From positions 50,773 through 114,772 of the forward strand of contig CANLSH010000008.1 of NCBI GenBank assembly GCA_947493705.1: DNA of 64,000 nt. Reading direction: 5' to 3'. The notes beneath the pieces are model-generated. The model searched no databases. It saw only the letters and a list, made by a program, of their open reading frames with translations, and was not told where the DNA came from. This DNA comes from an uncultured Arachnia sp. (GTDB lineage: Bacteria; Actinomycetota; Actinomycetes; Propionibacteriales; Propionibacteriaceae). The translations under genes and the position numbers were made by a program. Numbering within the stretch: the stretch's first letter is position 1; each line of letters begins with the position of its first letter. Shown piece by piece: positions 17,449-26,433 of the stretch.

Positions 17449-17462
17449 GAGCGAACTGGTGG

Positions 17463-18977
17463 TCAGGCGACCATCGTGCCCGTCTTGAGGAAACGGACAT
17501 GCCAGCTGAGTGCCGACTCGAGGTCGTGCGGGGTGTGGAGGCCGTTGGCCACCTTCTCCGCAAGCTTCACGTAGTCGCGCAGTGGCTCCTTGAAGTTCGG
17601 ATGTGCACAGTTCTCGATGATCACCTTGGAGCGCTGGCGAGGAGACAGCCCACGCAGATCGGCGAGGCCCTGCTCCGTGATGATGACCGAGACGTCGTGC
17701 TCGGTGTGGTCCACGTGGTTGACCATGGGCACGATGCTGGAGATGGCTCCACCCTTGGCTGTGGAGGGCGTGACGAAGCTGGAGAAATAGCCGTTGCGGG
17801 TGAAGTCACCGGAGCCACCGATGCCGTTCTGCATGCGGGAACCCATGATGTGGGTGGAGTTCACGTTGCCGTAGATGTCCGCCTCGATCATGCCGTTGCA
17901 TGCGATGACACCCATGCGACGGATTGCCTCGGGATGGTTGGAGACGTCCTGGGGGCGAAGAATGATCTTCTTGCGGTAGTCCTTGGCCTTCTCGTTCATG
18001 ATCTCTGCAGCCGTGGGACTCAGGCTGAACGCCGTTGCAGAGCACACCGTCATCTTTCCGGAGTCGAGCAGGTCAACCATGCCGTCCTGAATGACTTCGG
18101 TGTAGGAGGTCATGTTCTCGAAGGGGCCCTCAAGGAGGCCAGCGAGTACGGCGTTGGCGATGTTGCCCACACCCGACTGCATGGGCAGCAGGTTCTTCGG
18201 CATGCGTCCCTGCTTCACCTCGTTGCCGAGGAAGTCCAACAGGTGCCCGGCGATGGCCTTCGAATCGTGGTCGAGTGGCTTGAACGGCGTATTGCGATCC
18301 GCGCTGTCCGTCTCGATGATCGCGATGATCTTGTCCGTGTCCACCTTCAGGGTCTGCTGACCGATGCGGTCCGACGGGGTGAGGATGGGCAGCGGTTCGC
18401 GGTTCGGAGGCAGCGCACCAATGGGGTAGTAGATGTCATGCATCCCGCGCAGGTCCTCGGACTGCCACGAGTTCACCTCGAGGATCACTTTCTCCGCGTG
18501 GTCCAGGTAGGTGCGGTTCATTCCCACGGAGGAGCTCGGCACGAGCTCGCCATCCTCGGTGATGGCCGTGACCTCGATGACGGCGACGTCGAGCTTGCCG
18601 TGGAAACCCTGGGACACCTGCGGTCCCATGTGGGAGAGGTGGATGTCTGAGTAGTGACTGGTGCCCTTGTTGATGGCGGCACGCATGTCCGGATCCGACT
18701 GGTACGGCGCGCGGAAGTTGATTCCCCCGGTTCGTGCTAGGGCGCCGTCGAGCTCAGGCGCGGTGGAGGCGCCGGTCAGGACGTTGATCTTGAATTCTTG
18801 ACCCTCGTGGTGCGCGGCATCGATGCGTGCCGCGAGTGCCTCCGGGAAATCTTTGGGGTATCCGGCCCCTGTGAAGCCCGAGAATCCCAGATTCCAGCCA
18901 TTCTTGATGAGAGCAGCCGCGTCCGGCGCTGACATGACCTTGGAACGCAGTGCCTCATGGTGAATGCGACCCGACAT
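17463..18977 (-). CDS. Acetyl-CoA hydrolase / succinate CoA-transferase
   Basis: 504 residues from ATG 18977, fixed by an AAGGAGG ribosome-binding site 6 nt upstream. Family signatures are GFSGFTGAGYPKDFPEAL (~28-45), NAVLAGLLEGPFENMTSYTEV (with the catalytic-type Glu near 290), GSRMQNGIGGSGDFTRNGY (~375) and SIVPMVNHVDHTEHDVSV followed by TEQGLADLRGLSP (~420-445). Enzymes of this class 1 CoA-transferase group move CoA between succinyl-, propionyl- or acetyl-CoA and the free acids; in propionibacteria one closes the Wood-Werkman cycle by making propionate from propionyl-CoA and succinate. That role is likely here but not proven from sequence. Confidence 0.9.
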   Translation of the reverse strand: MSGRIHHEALRSKVMSAPDAAALIKNGWNLGFSGFTGAGYPKDFPEALAARIDAAHHEGQEFKINVLTGASTAPELDGALARTGGINFRAPYQSDPDMRAAINKGTSHYSDIHLSHMGPQVSQGFHGKLDVAVIEVTAITEDGELVPSSSVGMNRTYLDHAEKVILEVNSWQSEDLRGMHDIYYPIGALPPNREPLPILTPSDRIGQQTLKVDTDKIIAIIETDSADRNTPFKPLDHDSKAIAGHLLDFLGNEVKQGRMPKNLLPMQSGVGNIANAVLAGLLEGPFENMTSYTEVIQDGMVDLLDSGKMTVCSATAFSLSPTAAEIMNEKAKDYRKKIILRPQDVSNHPEAIRRMGVIACNGMIEADIYGNVNSTHIMGSRMQNGIGGSGDFTRNGYFSSFVTPSTAKGGAISSIVPMVNHVDHTEHDVSVIITEQGLADLRGLSPRQRSKVIIENCAHPNFKEPLRDYVKLAEKVANGLHTPHDLESALSWHVRFLKTGTMVA

Positions 18978-19060
18978 CTTTCCTCCTTGGAAATTTTGCA
19001 GTATGGCCGCAAGGCTATCGGTTCGGGCCATCCCAGGGGCATCGACCCCCGAACAATTGC

Positions 19061-19924
19061 TCAGCGCAGTAGTGCAAACGCGATGACAGCGTCCAGCCTC
19101 GGAAAATTGAGTGCAACGTCGGATTGCGCGACGGTGACGGGCTTGGCGCAATAGGCGATGCCCAGCCCGGCTGCGGCCAGCATCGCGAGGTCATTGGCGC
19201 CGTCGCCCACCGCCACGCTCAGGCGGGGATCCACACCATGGGCTGCCGCGAACCGGGCAAGGTCACGTGCCTTCTGGTCCCTGTCGACGACCGGACCCAC
19301 CACCTCGCCGGTCAGCCGTGCCACGCCGTCGACGACGTGGGTGCCGAGTTCGTTGGCGTGATGAAAATCAAGCCCATGCTGCTTGGCCATCGGTTCCACC
19401 AACTGGGTGAACCCCCCGGACGTCACCCCGACGAGCGTGCCGGCGGTCTTCGCGGCCTGCACCAATTCGACGGCGCCCGGGGACAGTGTCATGCGCGGTG
19501 CCACATCGTCCATCACAGCGAGCGGCAGACCTGCAAGCGTCGCCACGCGCTCGCGCAGCGATTGGGTGAAGTCCAGTTCACCACGCATGGCCCGTTCAGT
19601 GATGACGGCGACGGCTTCCCCGGCACCCGCATGTTCTGCCAGTAGGTCCACGGCTTCGGTGGTGGTGAAGGTTGAATCCACGTCGAGCAGGATGAGCCCG
19701 GCCGGTGAGGTTGCGAGTGGACCGGCGATGACACCCACGGCGACACCCGGACCTGACTCCCGCAGCTCCTGGCGCAGCGCGCCGGGGGCGTCATGCTCAC
19801 ACAGGACGCTGACCACGTGTCCGTAGTCGGTGGTCTCCGTGAATCGAGCACCCGGATTGGGGACGAGTGCGACCAGTTCCTCCATGACGGGGGTCGGGGA
19901 AACGAAAACGACGCGGATCTGCAT
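19061..19924 (-). CDS. serB: Phosphoserine phosphatase
   Basis: 287-residue HAD-superfamily enzyme for the last step of serine synthesis. The N-terminal ~75 residues form an ACT-like part and the C-terminal ~210 residues the phosphatase: motif I LLDVDSTFTTTEAVDLLAEHAG (nucleophile in D-V-D-S-T, ~80), motif II GVTSGGF (~175), the motif III Lys in DRDQKARDL and motif IV VAVGDGANDLAMLAAAGLG (~240). Length and domain order match SerB of Actinobacteria. Confidence 0.95.
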   Translation of the reverse strand: MQIRVVFVSPTPVMEELVALVPNPGARFTETTDYGHVVSVLCEHDAPGALRQELRESGPGVAVGVIAGPLATSPAGLILLDVDSTFTTTEAVDLLAEHAGAGEAVAVITERAMRGELDFTQSLRERVATLAGLPLAVMDDVAPRMTLSPGAVELVQAAKTAGTLVGVTSGGFTQLVEPMAKQHGLDFHHANELGTHVVDGVARLTGEVVGPVVDRDQKARDLARFAAAHGVDPRLSVAVGDGANDLAMLAAAGLGIAYCAKPVTVAQSDVALNFPRLDAVIAFALLR

Positions 19925-20019
19925 GACCGGAAGGCTATCGGTGTTGCTCCGCGAGACCCGGGAACATCTCGGGGGACAGACCAGCCGAAATGTTGCCGGA
20001 ACTCCACGCGATCAGGGAA

Positions 20020-21300
20020 TCAGCCCTCAGCGCTGCCCAAGGTGACGTTCACTCCCTGCTCATTGCCGCCCCGCACCACGCTGAGAGTCAGTTCCTGACC
20101 CACTTCCGCGTTGCGGATGAGCGCCACGAGCGACTCGGACGATGTGACGTTCACTCCCTCGACGGCGGTGATGATGTCGCCCACCTCGATGCCGGCAACT
20201 GCGGCGCCGGAACCGGGGACCACCTCGGCCACCTGGGCTCCCAACAGTAGGCTCCTGGCGTTGTCGCTGGCGCTGACTCCGAGCTGAGCATGCTTCGCAG
20301 TGCCTGTTTCGATCAGCTGGTCAGTGATGTAGCGGACCTGGTCCGAGCCAATGGCAAAACCGAGGCCAATGCTGCCGGAGGGTGAGGAAGCACCGCTGGA
20401 CAGTGATGCGATGGAACTGGTGATCCCGATGAGCTCACCGGAGGTGTTCAGCAGGGCTCCACCGGAGTTGCCCGGGTTGATGGCTGCGCTTGTCTGTACG
20501 GCTGCCGTCACCACCACGCCGTTTCCCTGGTCTCCCACTGTGGGGGACACCGCAGGTGTGGTCACCGGGCGGTTGAGCGCCGAGACGATACCTGTGGTTG
20601 CAGTGTCGGAGAGACCCAGTGGGTTGCCGATGGCCATGACTGGCTCACCGACGACGAGCTTTGAGGAATTTGCGAACGTCACCGTCTTCAGGTTCGACGG
20701 CGGGTCCACGAGGCGGATCACCGCCAGGTCAGTGGAGGGATCAGTGCCCACCACCGTGGCTTCATAGGCCTGGTTGGCCACGACGACACGGATCTGGGCG
20801 TCCGAGGCCCCGCCGTCGATGACGTGGTTGTTGGTGACGATGGTGCCATCCGTGTCGAGGATCACGCCCGAGCCCTGCCCGGCGCCGGCGTTGCTTGCCA
20901 CCTGAATGGCGACGACGGCCTCGGACACCGAATCTGCGACCTCTGCCCAGTCCGGATTGCTGGGATCCGCCTGCACCACCTGGGTGGTGGCGACGGGTGA
21001 TGTGGTGTCCTCATTGCCGAGGAAGTAGTCCGCCGACAAGGCAGCACCGCCACCGACGCCGGCGGAGAGCAGAGCGACGGCCACGATGCTGGCCATGCCC
21101 GCGCGCGCCTTGGCGGGCCGGGGGGCAAACACCTGTGGTGGACCGTAGTGCGTGTTCGGACGGTTCTGGGCATAGGGGTTCGACGGCGGGGGACCGGTCA
21201 TCGGACCCTGCCACTGCTGCGCTCTTGGCTGCTGCGTCTGGAACTGCTCCGGGCCTGACTGAGGTGCGTCGAAGTGCGGACGCGGATCCTGCGAACTCAT
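20020..21300 (-). CDS. HtrA/DegP-type membrane-anchored serine protease with PDZ domain
   Basis: 426 residues from ATG 21300 (GGAGGAAAT upstream). An N-terminal proline/glutamine-rich cytoplasmic stretch (~1-70) precedes one membrane helix (ASIVAVALLSAGVGGGAALS, ~72-91). The trypsin-like domain has its triad in TNNHVIDGG (His), DPSTDLAVIRL (Asp) and NPGNSGGALLNTSGE (Ser, ~280). A PDZ domain follows (~335-415; VVPGSGAAVAGIEVGDIITAVEG in parts). It is a quality-control protease facing outside the membrane; Actinobacteria have several, so the exact paralogue (PepD/HtrA) is not assigned. Confidence 0.92.
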   Translation of the reverse strand: MSSQDPRPHFDAPQSGPEQFQTQQPRAQQWQGPMTGPPPSNPYAQNRPNTHYGPPQVFAPRPAKARAGMASIVAVALLSAGVGGGAALSADYFLGNEDTTSPVATTQVVQADPSNPDWAEVADSVSEAVVAIQVASNAGAGQGSGVILDTDGTIVTNNHVIDGGASDAQIRVVVANQAYEATVVGTDPSTDLAVIRLVDPPSNLKTVTFANSSKLVVGEPVMAIGNPLGLSDTATTGIVSALNRPVTTPAVSPTVGDQGNGVVVTAAVQTSAAINPGNSGGALLNTSGELIGITSSIASLSSGASSPSGSIGLGFAIGSDQVRYITDQLIETGTAKHAQLGVSASDNARSLLLGAQVAEVVPGSGAAVAGIEVGDIITAVEGVNVTSSESLVALIRNAEVGQELTLSVVRGGNEQGVNVTLGSAEG

Positions 21301-21389
21301 GATTTCCTCCGTGTGCGATGTCTGATGCAGTCCAATAAACCCTTCAAAGCTGTGTGTCTGCTGTGTGATCGCTGAATGCCTGCTGTGGA

Positions 21390-22355
21390 TCACACAGTGG
21401 TGAGCGTTACCGTGTACTGACGATCCTGGACGATCACCCGGGTGCGTCCCAGACGGACGTTGAGCTCCTTGCGGTAAGGGAGATGCGAGTTGAAGACGCA
21501 CCAGAGCTGGCCGCCCGGTGCCAGGACACGAGCGGCGTCGTCAAACATCGCCAACGTGTCAGAGGAGTCCTTCGTGGTGCCCTGATGGAACGGGGGATTG
21601 GTCACGATGGCGTCGATGCTGCCGTCGGCATAGCCCTGCAGACCATCGCCCCAAGTGGCCTCGACGACGAGGTCATTGGCCTGGGCCGTGACCAGCGTGG
21701 AAGCGACGGCGGACCATGAGACGTCACGGGCCAGCACCCGATGTCCACGGCGATTCAGAAAGGCGCTGATTGCCCCGTTGCCTGAACCGAAGTCCAGGAC
21801 GGTGTCACCCTCCACTTTCACCTTTGACAGCAGGAGGCGGGTCCCTGCATCCACCTTGGTGCCGCTGAAGACGGCGCCATGAGCGGCGATGGTCAGACCC
21901 AGGTCCTCGTGGTGGCGTGCCTTCGGCCAGTCGGACTCCAGATTGTTGGGGCCGAAAGCCCTCAGCAAGCGGCTCTTTCGCCGGCCCAAGCTGGCAGAGA
22001 CGGCCACAAAGTGCTTCTGCAGCACCTCGTTCATGGTCAGGTTCATGTGCTTCACGCGACCCCCAGCGAGGAATGTGACGTCATCTGCACCCTGTACTGC
22101 CGCTGCCTGTTCGTCGAGCGCGGCGAGCGACTTCGGGAGGTGCGCCCACACCAGGCCGACTCCGGCGAGGTCCGATGGGTGTTCCACCAGGAGATCGGGG
22201 TCGACGAGCTGCGCATCGCGCCAGTCGTCGCACCAGACGCGGACGTCGTTGCTGCGCTCCAGGGCATGTTCGACGAGTGCCGGGGCATCAATGATTGCGA
22301 CCGCTCCAGCCTGCTCCGGGGTCTCTGCAAGAATCAACTCATCAATCGCGTCCAT
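21390..22355 (-). CDS. RsmC/RlmG-like rRNA guanine-N2 methyltransferase
   Basis: 321 residues with the bipartite layout of this family: a degenerate N-terminal methyltransferase-like half (~1-150) and a catalytic C-terminal half with VLDFGSGNGAISAFL (SAM motif I, ~190-203) and the N-P-P-F motif IVTNPPFHQG (~255-263) that binds the target base. The family methylates G1207 of 16S rRNA (RsmC) or G1835 of 23S rRNA (RlmG); which one applies is not clear from sequence. Confidence 0.87.
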   Translation of the reverse strand: MDAIDELILAETPEQAGAVAIIDAPALVEHALERSNDVRVWCDDWRDAQLVDPDLLVEHPSDLAGVGLVWAHLPKSLAALDEQAAAVQGADDVTFLAGGRVKHMNLTMNEVLQKHFVAVSASLGRRKSRLLRAFGPNNLESDWPKARHHEDLGLTIAAHGAVFSGTKVDAGTRLLLSKVKVEGDTVLDFGSGNGAISAFLNRRGHRVLARDVSWSAVASTLVTAQANDLVVEATWGDGLQGYADGSIDAIVTNPPFHQGTTKDSSDTLAMFDDAARVLAPGGQLWCVFNSHLPYRKELNVRLGRTRVIVQDRQYTVTLTTV

Positions 22356-22426
22356 GCCTCCGATGCTCCCATACAGCGACCGGGGAGACGTGATCCCGAA
22401 CGTTGGGTGCAGGAACGGCGCATAGT

Positions 22427-24058
22427 GTGGAGGCCGTGATTCTTCATCTTGTGCGACACGGCCAGACCATGTGGAACGTGGAGGGGCGGCTGCTGGGCCA
22501 GACGATGGACGTGCCGCTGACCGAGACCGGATTCATCGAGGCCGCCCATGCTGCAGGCGAATTGGTGGATCGGCCGCTGAAGGCGGTGATCTCCAGTGAT
22601 CAGTTGCGCGCCCAACAGACGGCGGAGATCGTCGCCTCGCGGCACCAGGTGAATCTGGAGCTGACGCCGCTGTTGCGTGAGCAGTCGCTGGGTGAGCTTG
22701 AGGGGCGCCGGGTGTCCGAGCTCAGCGAACAACCCACACCCGAGGGCATGCACATCAGTGAGGTGCGGTGGGGTGATGGGGAATCGATCGCCGACGTCCA
22801 CAAGCGCATGAACACACTGGTGACGGAGTTGGGCCAGCAGTTCAGCGACGACGACGAGGTGGCGCTCGTGTCTCACGGTGATGCCATCCGTGTGCTGCTG
22901 GCGGTGTTGGAGGGACGCGGCCATCGGGACGTGGAATGGACGGCATTCGGCACCGGCACCGTTCACACGTGTTCACTGGAAAGCACGCCTGAGGATCCAT
23001 TCACAGTGCTGGAGCGCACCGTCGCCGCTGTGCAGCCCGCCTCCGCCACGACGCTGTCCGAAGCCGAGGAGCGGCAGGCGCAGCTGACGAAACCCGCAGG
23101 GAGCCTGGGTCTTCTGGAAGGGGTGGGGAATCGTCTGGCGGCGATGGCCGGGCAGTGCCCACCGCCTGTACCTGAACCTGCCGTCATCGGAGTTTTTGCA
23201 GGTGACCACGGCGTCATCACCCAAGGGGTCACTCCGTGGCCGCAGGAGGTGACGGCCTCCATGCTCATGAACATCGCCAGCGGCGGGGCAGCCATCAACG
23301 TGTTGGCCTCCCAGGTGGGGGCGACGCTGCTCGTGACCGACGTCGGCGTGGCCACCGACTATCCGGAGCACCCCGCCATTCGGAATCGCAACGTCGCCCG
23401 CGGCACGCGAGACATCTGCGTGGAAGCTGCCATGACCAGGGATGAAGCTCGCGCCGCCATGGAGGTGGGCATCGAGACTGCGCGGGAGGCCATCGCCGGA
23501 GGCGCGCGGTGCCTCATGACCGGCGACATGGGCATCGGCAACACCACCGCGGCCAGCGCCCTGATCTCCACCTTCACCGGTGCAGCCGTGGCCCTGGTCA
23601 CCGGGCGTGGCGCTGGCGCTGACGACGACATGCATGCCCACAAAAGCCTCGTCATCGAGGCTGCCCTTGCCCTCCACCAACCCAATGCTGGCGACCCCCT
23701 GGGCACGGTGGCTGCCGTCGGGGGCCTGGAGCATGCCGCACTGGCCGGCTTCATCCTGGCCGGGGCTGCCCACCGCATTCCCGTCATCCTCGACGGTGTG
23801 ATCGCGTGCTCCGCTGCCTGCGTCACCGTCGGATTCGCACCCGAAGTGCGCGACTATCTCGTCTCCGGTCACGCCGGCGTCGAGCCCGGAATCGGGCCGG
23901 CGGTCAAGCACTTGGGGCTGCATCCACTGGTGGACCTGGGTCTACGGCTGGGTGAGGGATCCGGAGCGGCACTGGCGCTGCCCATGGTGCAGGCGTCGGC
24001 CAGAATCCTGGCTGACATGGCCACATTCGCCGACGTCGGCATCCAATCAGGAGGCTGA
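22427..24058 (+). CDS. cobT: CobC-like histidine phosphatase fused to CobT
   Basis: 543-residue fusion. Residues ~4-190 are a histidine phosphatase with LHLVRHGQTMWN (catalytic RHG) and the second His in LVSHGDAIRVLL. Residues ~205-535 are nicotinate-nucleotide-dimethylbenzimidazole phosphoribosyltransferase: KPAGSLGLLEGV, IGVFAGDHGV, TGDMGIGNTTAASAL, HAGVEPGIGPAVKHLG and LGLRLGEGSGAALALP with the catalytic Glu. CobT makes alpha-ribazole-5'-phosphate; CobC removes its phosphate, so both steps of nucleotide-loop formation are in one chain. The start is uncertain (GTG 22427 or GTG 22436). It leads the cob cluster; cobU follows after 5 bp. Confidence 0.92.
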   Translation: MEAVILHLVRHGQTMWNVEGRLLGQTMDVPLTETGFIEAAHAAGELVDRPLKAVISSDQLRAQQTAEIVASRHQVNLELTPLLREQSLGELEGRRVSELSEQPTPEGMHISEVRWGDGESIADVHKRMNTLVTELGQQFSDDDEVALVSHGDAIRVLLAVLEGRGHRDVEWTAFGTGTVHTCSLESTPEDPFTVLERTVAAVQPASATTLSEAEERQAQLTKPAGSLGLLEGVGNRLAAMAGQCPPPVPEPAVIGVFAGDHGVITQGVTPWPQEVTASMLMNIASGGAAINVLASQVGATLLVTDVGVATDYPEHPAIRNRNVARGTRDICVEAAMTRDEARAAMEVGIETAREAIAGGARCLMTGDMGIGNTTAASALISTFTGAAVALVTGRGAGADDDMHAHKSLVIEAALALHQPNAGDPLGTVAAVGGLEHAALAGFILAGAAHRIPVILDGVIACSAACVTVGFAPEVRDYLVSGHAGVEPGIGPAVKHLGLHPLVDLGLRLGEGSGAALALPMVQASARILADMATFADVGIQSGG

Positions 24059-24063
24059 CGGCG

Positions 24064-24696
24064 ATGCAGTTTCGTGTGGACATCTCCGACGACGACGAGC
24101 TCGCCACAGCTCTCCTGGCCGCACTCGCAAAGCGCGGATCGGTGGAGCCGATGGGTCGGGGACATGGCACGGCCCTGGTTCTCGGTGGCGCCCGCTCCGG
24201 CAAGTCACGCTGGGCAGAGGCGCAGTTCGAGAGCCGGGATGCGGTGGACTACGTGGCCACCTCCCTGGTTCCCGAGAATGACCCCGAGTGGTCGGCCCGA
24301 GTAGAGCTGCACCGCGCTCGCCGCCCCCGGGGCTGGAGCACGCTGGAGACGATGGAGATTTCGGCAATCCTGCGTGAGGACAGCGACACCCCCGTGCTGG
24401 TGGACTGTCTCGCGCTGTGGCTCGCCAGGGTTCTGGACGACGTGGGCGCGTGGGAGCTGGGCGAGGATCAGTGGCGAGAAGAACTTACGGGACGCACTGA
24501 TGACTTGGTGGACGCTATCCAGAGGACGCGACGCGAAGTGGTGCTCGTCAGCAATGAGGTGGGCTCCGGTGTGGTGCCGGGGACTGCGTCGGGACGGCTG
24601 TACCGGGACGAACTGGGACGTTTGAATGCGCGCGTCGCAGCGGGCTGTGACGAGCTGTGGCTGTGCATCGGTGGCGTCGCACGCAGGTGGCGATGA
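24064..24696 (+). CDS. cobU: Adenosylcobinamide kinase / guanylyltransferase
   Basis: 210 residues. The P-loop ALVLGGARSGKSRWAE (residues ~37-52) is the CobU signature, followed by DYVATSLVPENDPEWSARV (~60) and the VSNEVGSGVVP segment (~160). CobU phosphorylates adenosylcobinamide and transfers GMP to give the GDP-activated precursor. About 35 N-terminal residues before the P-loop are extra compared with the usual CobU and may have been kept from a linked domain. A GGAGG precedes ATG 24064 and the stop overlaps the cobS start. Confidence 0.88.
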   Translation: MQFRVDISDDDELATALLAALAKRGSVEPMGRGHGTALVLGGARSGKSRWAEAQFESRDAVDYVATSLVPENDPEWSARVELHRARRPRGWSTLETMEISAILREDSDTPVLVDCLALWLARVLDDVGAWELGEDQWREELTGRTDDLVDAIQRTRREVVLVSNEVGSGVVPGTASGRLYRDELGRLNARVAAGCDELWLCIGGVARRWR

Positions 24697-25502
24697 CCGA
24701 CCGAACAGCCCGGAATCCTCTCGTGGTGGCGCTCGGGCTGTTCACCACCATTCCGATGCCACCCGTCGAGAACATCGACGCACGGATGGCCGGCCGCGCC
24801 ATGGCAGCTTTTCCTGTGGTGGGCTTCATGCTGGGAGTGCTTGCAGGCGGCGTCACGTGGCTGACCAGTTGGTTGGCCGGGCCGTTGCTCGGTGCCGTCC
24901 TCGGGATAGCGATGCTTGCGTGGCTGACCGGTGCGCTGCACCTCGACGGATTGGCCGACACGGCCGACGGGCTCGGCTCCCGCAAGCCCGCGGCGCAGGC
25001 CCTCGAGATCATGCGACGCTCCGACGTCGGACCCATGGGCGTGATCGTCCTGCTCCTGGTGCTGTTGATCGACGTCGCGACGCTCTCCCGCCTGGCCAAC
25101 GGGGAGCCGGCGGCCGGTGCCCTCGCGTTGGTGTGTGCGGTGATGCTGGGGCGCATTGTTGTGGTGATCGCGACCACCTCCGCGCACAGCGGCGCGCGAC
25201 CCCAGGGTTTCGGTGCCCTGTTCCATGGCGTGACCCATCGCGCCACGGCCACGGTCTGGGCCATCGTGGGGGCCGGGCTCTCCGTCCTGCTGGGCTGGTT
25301 GACCAGCGAAGCGAGCGGAGGCACGACGTTCGGAGCCGGAGCCCTCTTTGCCCTCGGCGCAGGCTGGTTGTGGCGGGCGCATCTTGCACGCCGCCTGGGA
25401 GGCCTGACGGGCGACACTTTCGGCTCGATCATCGAAGTCACGCAAGCCGTGTTCCTCGTGGCTGTGGCACTGGGAACCGGAGCCCTCGCTCACCTGAATT
25501 GA
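24693..25502 (+). CDS. cobS: Adenosylcobinamide-GDP ribazoletransferase (cobalamin synthase)
   Basis: 269-residue integral membrane protein from ATG 24693, which overlaps the cobU stop (ATGA). Conserved CobS parts are LGLFTTIPMP (~14-23), the loop HLDGLADTADGLGS (metal-binding Asp residues, ~80-93) and EIMRRSDVGPMGVI (~102). Several membrane helices alternate with these loops. It joins alpha-ribazole with adenosylcobinamide-GDP to finish cobalamin, the last step of the steps encoded by cobT and cobU next to it. Confidence 0.93.
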   Translation: MTDRTARNPLVVALGLFTTIPMPPVENIDARMAGRAMAAFPVVGFMLGVLAGGVTWLTSWLAGPLLGAVLGIAMLAWLTGALHLDGLADTADGLGSRKPAAQALEIMRRSDVGPMGVIVLLLVLLIDVATLSRLANGEPAAGALALVCAVMLGRIVVVIATTSAHSGARPQGFGALFHGVTHRATATVWAIVGAGLSVLLGWLTSEASGGTTFGAGALFALGAGWLWRAHLARRLGGLTGDTFGSIIEVTQAVFLVAVALGTGALAHLN

Positions 25503-25569
25503 TAGTTCCTCAATTTACTGTTGGTGGTCGAGCGGAAGTCGAGTACCCAAGAAGTTGCGCAAGTTGGGA

Positions 25570-25726
25570 AACCACTGATCAACCACGTCCTGGCTGTGGC
25601 GCACCGGATCGGGCGATCTGGCGCCCCTGCATCTGGATATGGACATCCAGTACACGCACCAGATGTCGTGACACCATCTCATCCCGCCCGGCACGGTCTC
25701 GCCGAGAACAGCATTGATCAGCGCTT
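25570..25726 (-). repeat. MITE-like / structured intergenic repeat, copy 2 (inverted relative to copy 1)
   Basis: About 157 bp in the 271-bp gap after cobS; CTGATCAAC at 25575-25583 and ATTGATCAG at 25713-25721 bound it. Its reverse complement aligns with 11805-11949. The core CTGGATATGGACATCCAG folds into a 6-bp hairpin and is kept in both copies. The rest of the gap shows nothing else. Confidence 0.82.
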
Positions 25727-25773
25727 CCTTGGGCGGTCCCCTGGATGTGCACCCGCATATGGTCGTGCCCCTG

Positions 25774-26433
25774 TCAGGATCTGCTGATTCTCCTCGGAAC
25801 TTTGTCGGGGGCCTCATGAGGCAGTGACCAGCGGCCGTCCGCGAGTCCCATATGGCCCACCGGCTCCAGCGGGCCTGCGATGTCGTGGGTCTCGTAGCGC
25901 ATCAGGGATAGTTCTGACACCTGCCAATCCTGCGTCGGGAGGGGTGCGGCCAAACGTTCGAGGACGCTGTCCCGACGCCATGCTCCCGCCCAGTGCCCGA
26001 CGGTCACGTGTGGCACGTAGGACATCTGGTCACGTTCCGCGTCATTGCGGTCGAGAGCCGCATGGGCCCGGTGCAACCACTCCGATTTGACTGCGAGGTA
26101 CGGCACCATCGGAAAGCTGCCCCACCCTGTCGCGCGCACGTCCACCGGACCGCACACCACGGACCTGAGTCGATCCAGGTCTGCCTCGAGGTCCTCGCCG
26201 TCGTAACCCGGCAGGCCGGGCTGTTCGGCCAGCCCCGCGAAAGCGACGGTGACGTGTGGCTGCCGCTCGTAGCGTGGAAGGAGAAGTCCGTCGAGACGGG
26301 ACCGTGCGTCAGCGATGAACTGTTCCAGTTCCGGGTACTCGAGCAGCAGCGCCCAGACCAGCGCATGTGTGCGTCCGCCGTGCCATTCGGGGAAGTCGCG
26401 ATCCTCGCATGCGGTGGTGTGCGTGAAATCCAT
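25774..26433 (-). CDS. 2'-5' RNA ligase family protein (2H phosphoesterase)
   Basis: 219 residues. Two H-x-T motifs, QPHVTVAFAG (~58-67) and VPHVTVGHWAG (~143-153), place it in the 2H phosphoesterase superfamily (LigT/CPDase-like). Such enzymes act on 2',3'-cyclic phosphate or 2'-5' linkages in RNA; physiological substrates are mostly unknown. The start ATG overlaps the stop of the upstream lipase-like gene (TGATG), so the two are coupled. Confidence 0.82.
   Translation of the reverse strand: MDFTHTTACEDRDFPEWHGGRTHALVWALLLEYPELEQFIADARSRLDGLLLPRYERQPHVTVAFAGLAEQPGLPGYDGEDLEADLDRLRSVVCGPVDVRATGWGSFPMVPYLAVKSEWLHRAHAALDRNDAERDQMSYVPHVTVGHWAGAWRRDSVLERLAAPLPTQDWQVSELSLMRYETHDIAGPLEPVGHMGLADGRWSLPHEAPDKVPRRISRS

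Larger units (their letters stand above)
16961..17462. other. Repeat-filled spacer without genes
   Basis: About 500 bp without a plausible gene. It carries two identical 55-bp units (17056-17110 and 17274-17328), each followed by sequence that pairs with neighbouring TCGAC/GTCGAG words (for example CCTCGACACGTCGCTGCTCC), plus the terminator of the CoA-transferase gene at its right edge. Confidence 0.75.

Noticed and set aside
24064..25502. Antisense frames across cobU and cobS
   Set aside because: Long reverse frames exist because of high GC, but cobU and cobS have their full catalytic motifs and ATGA coupling.
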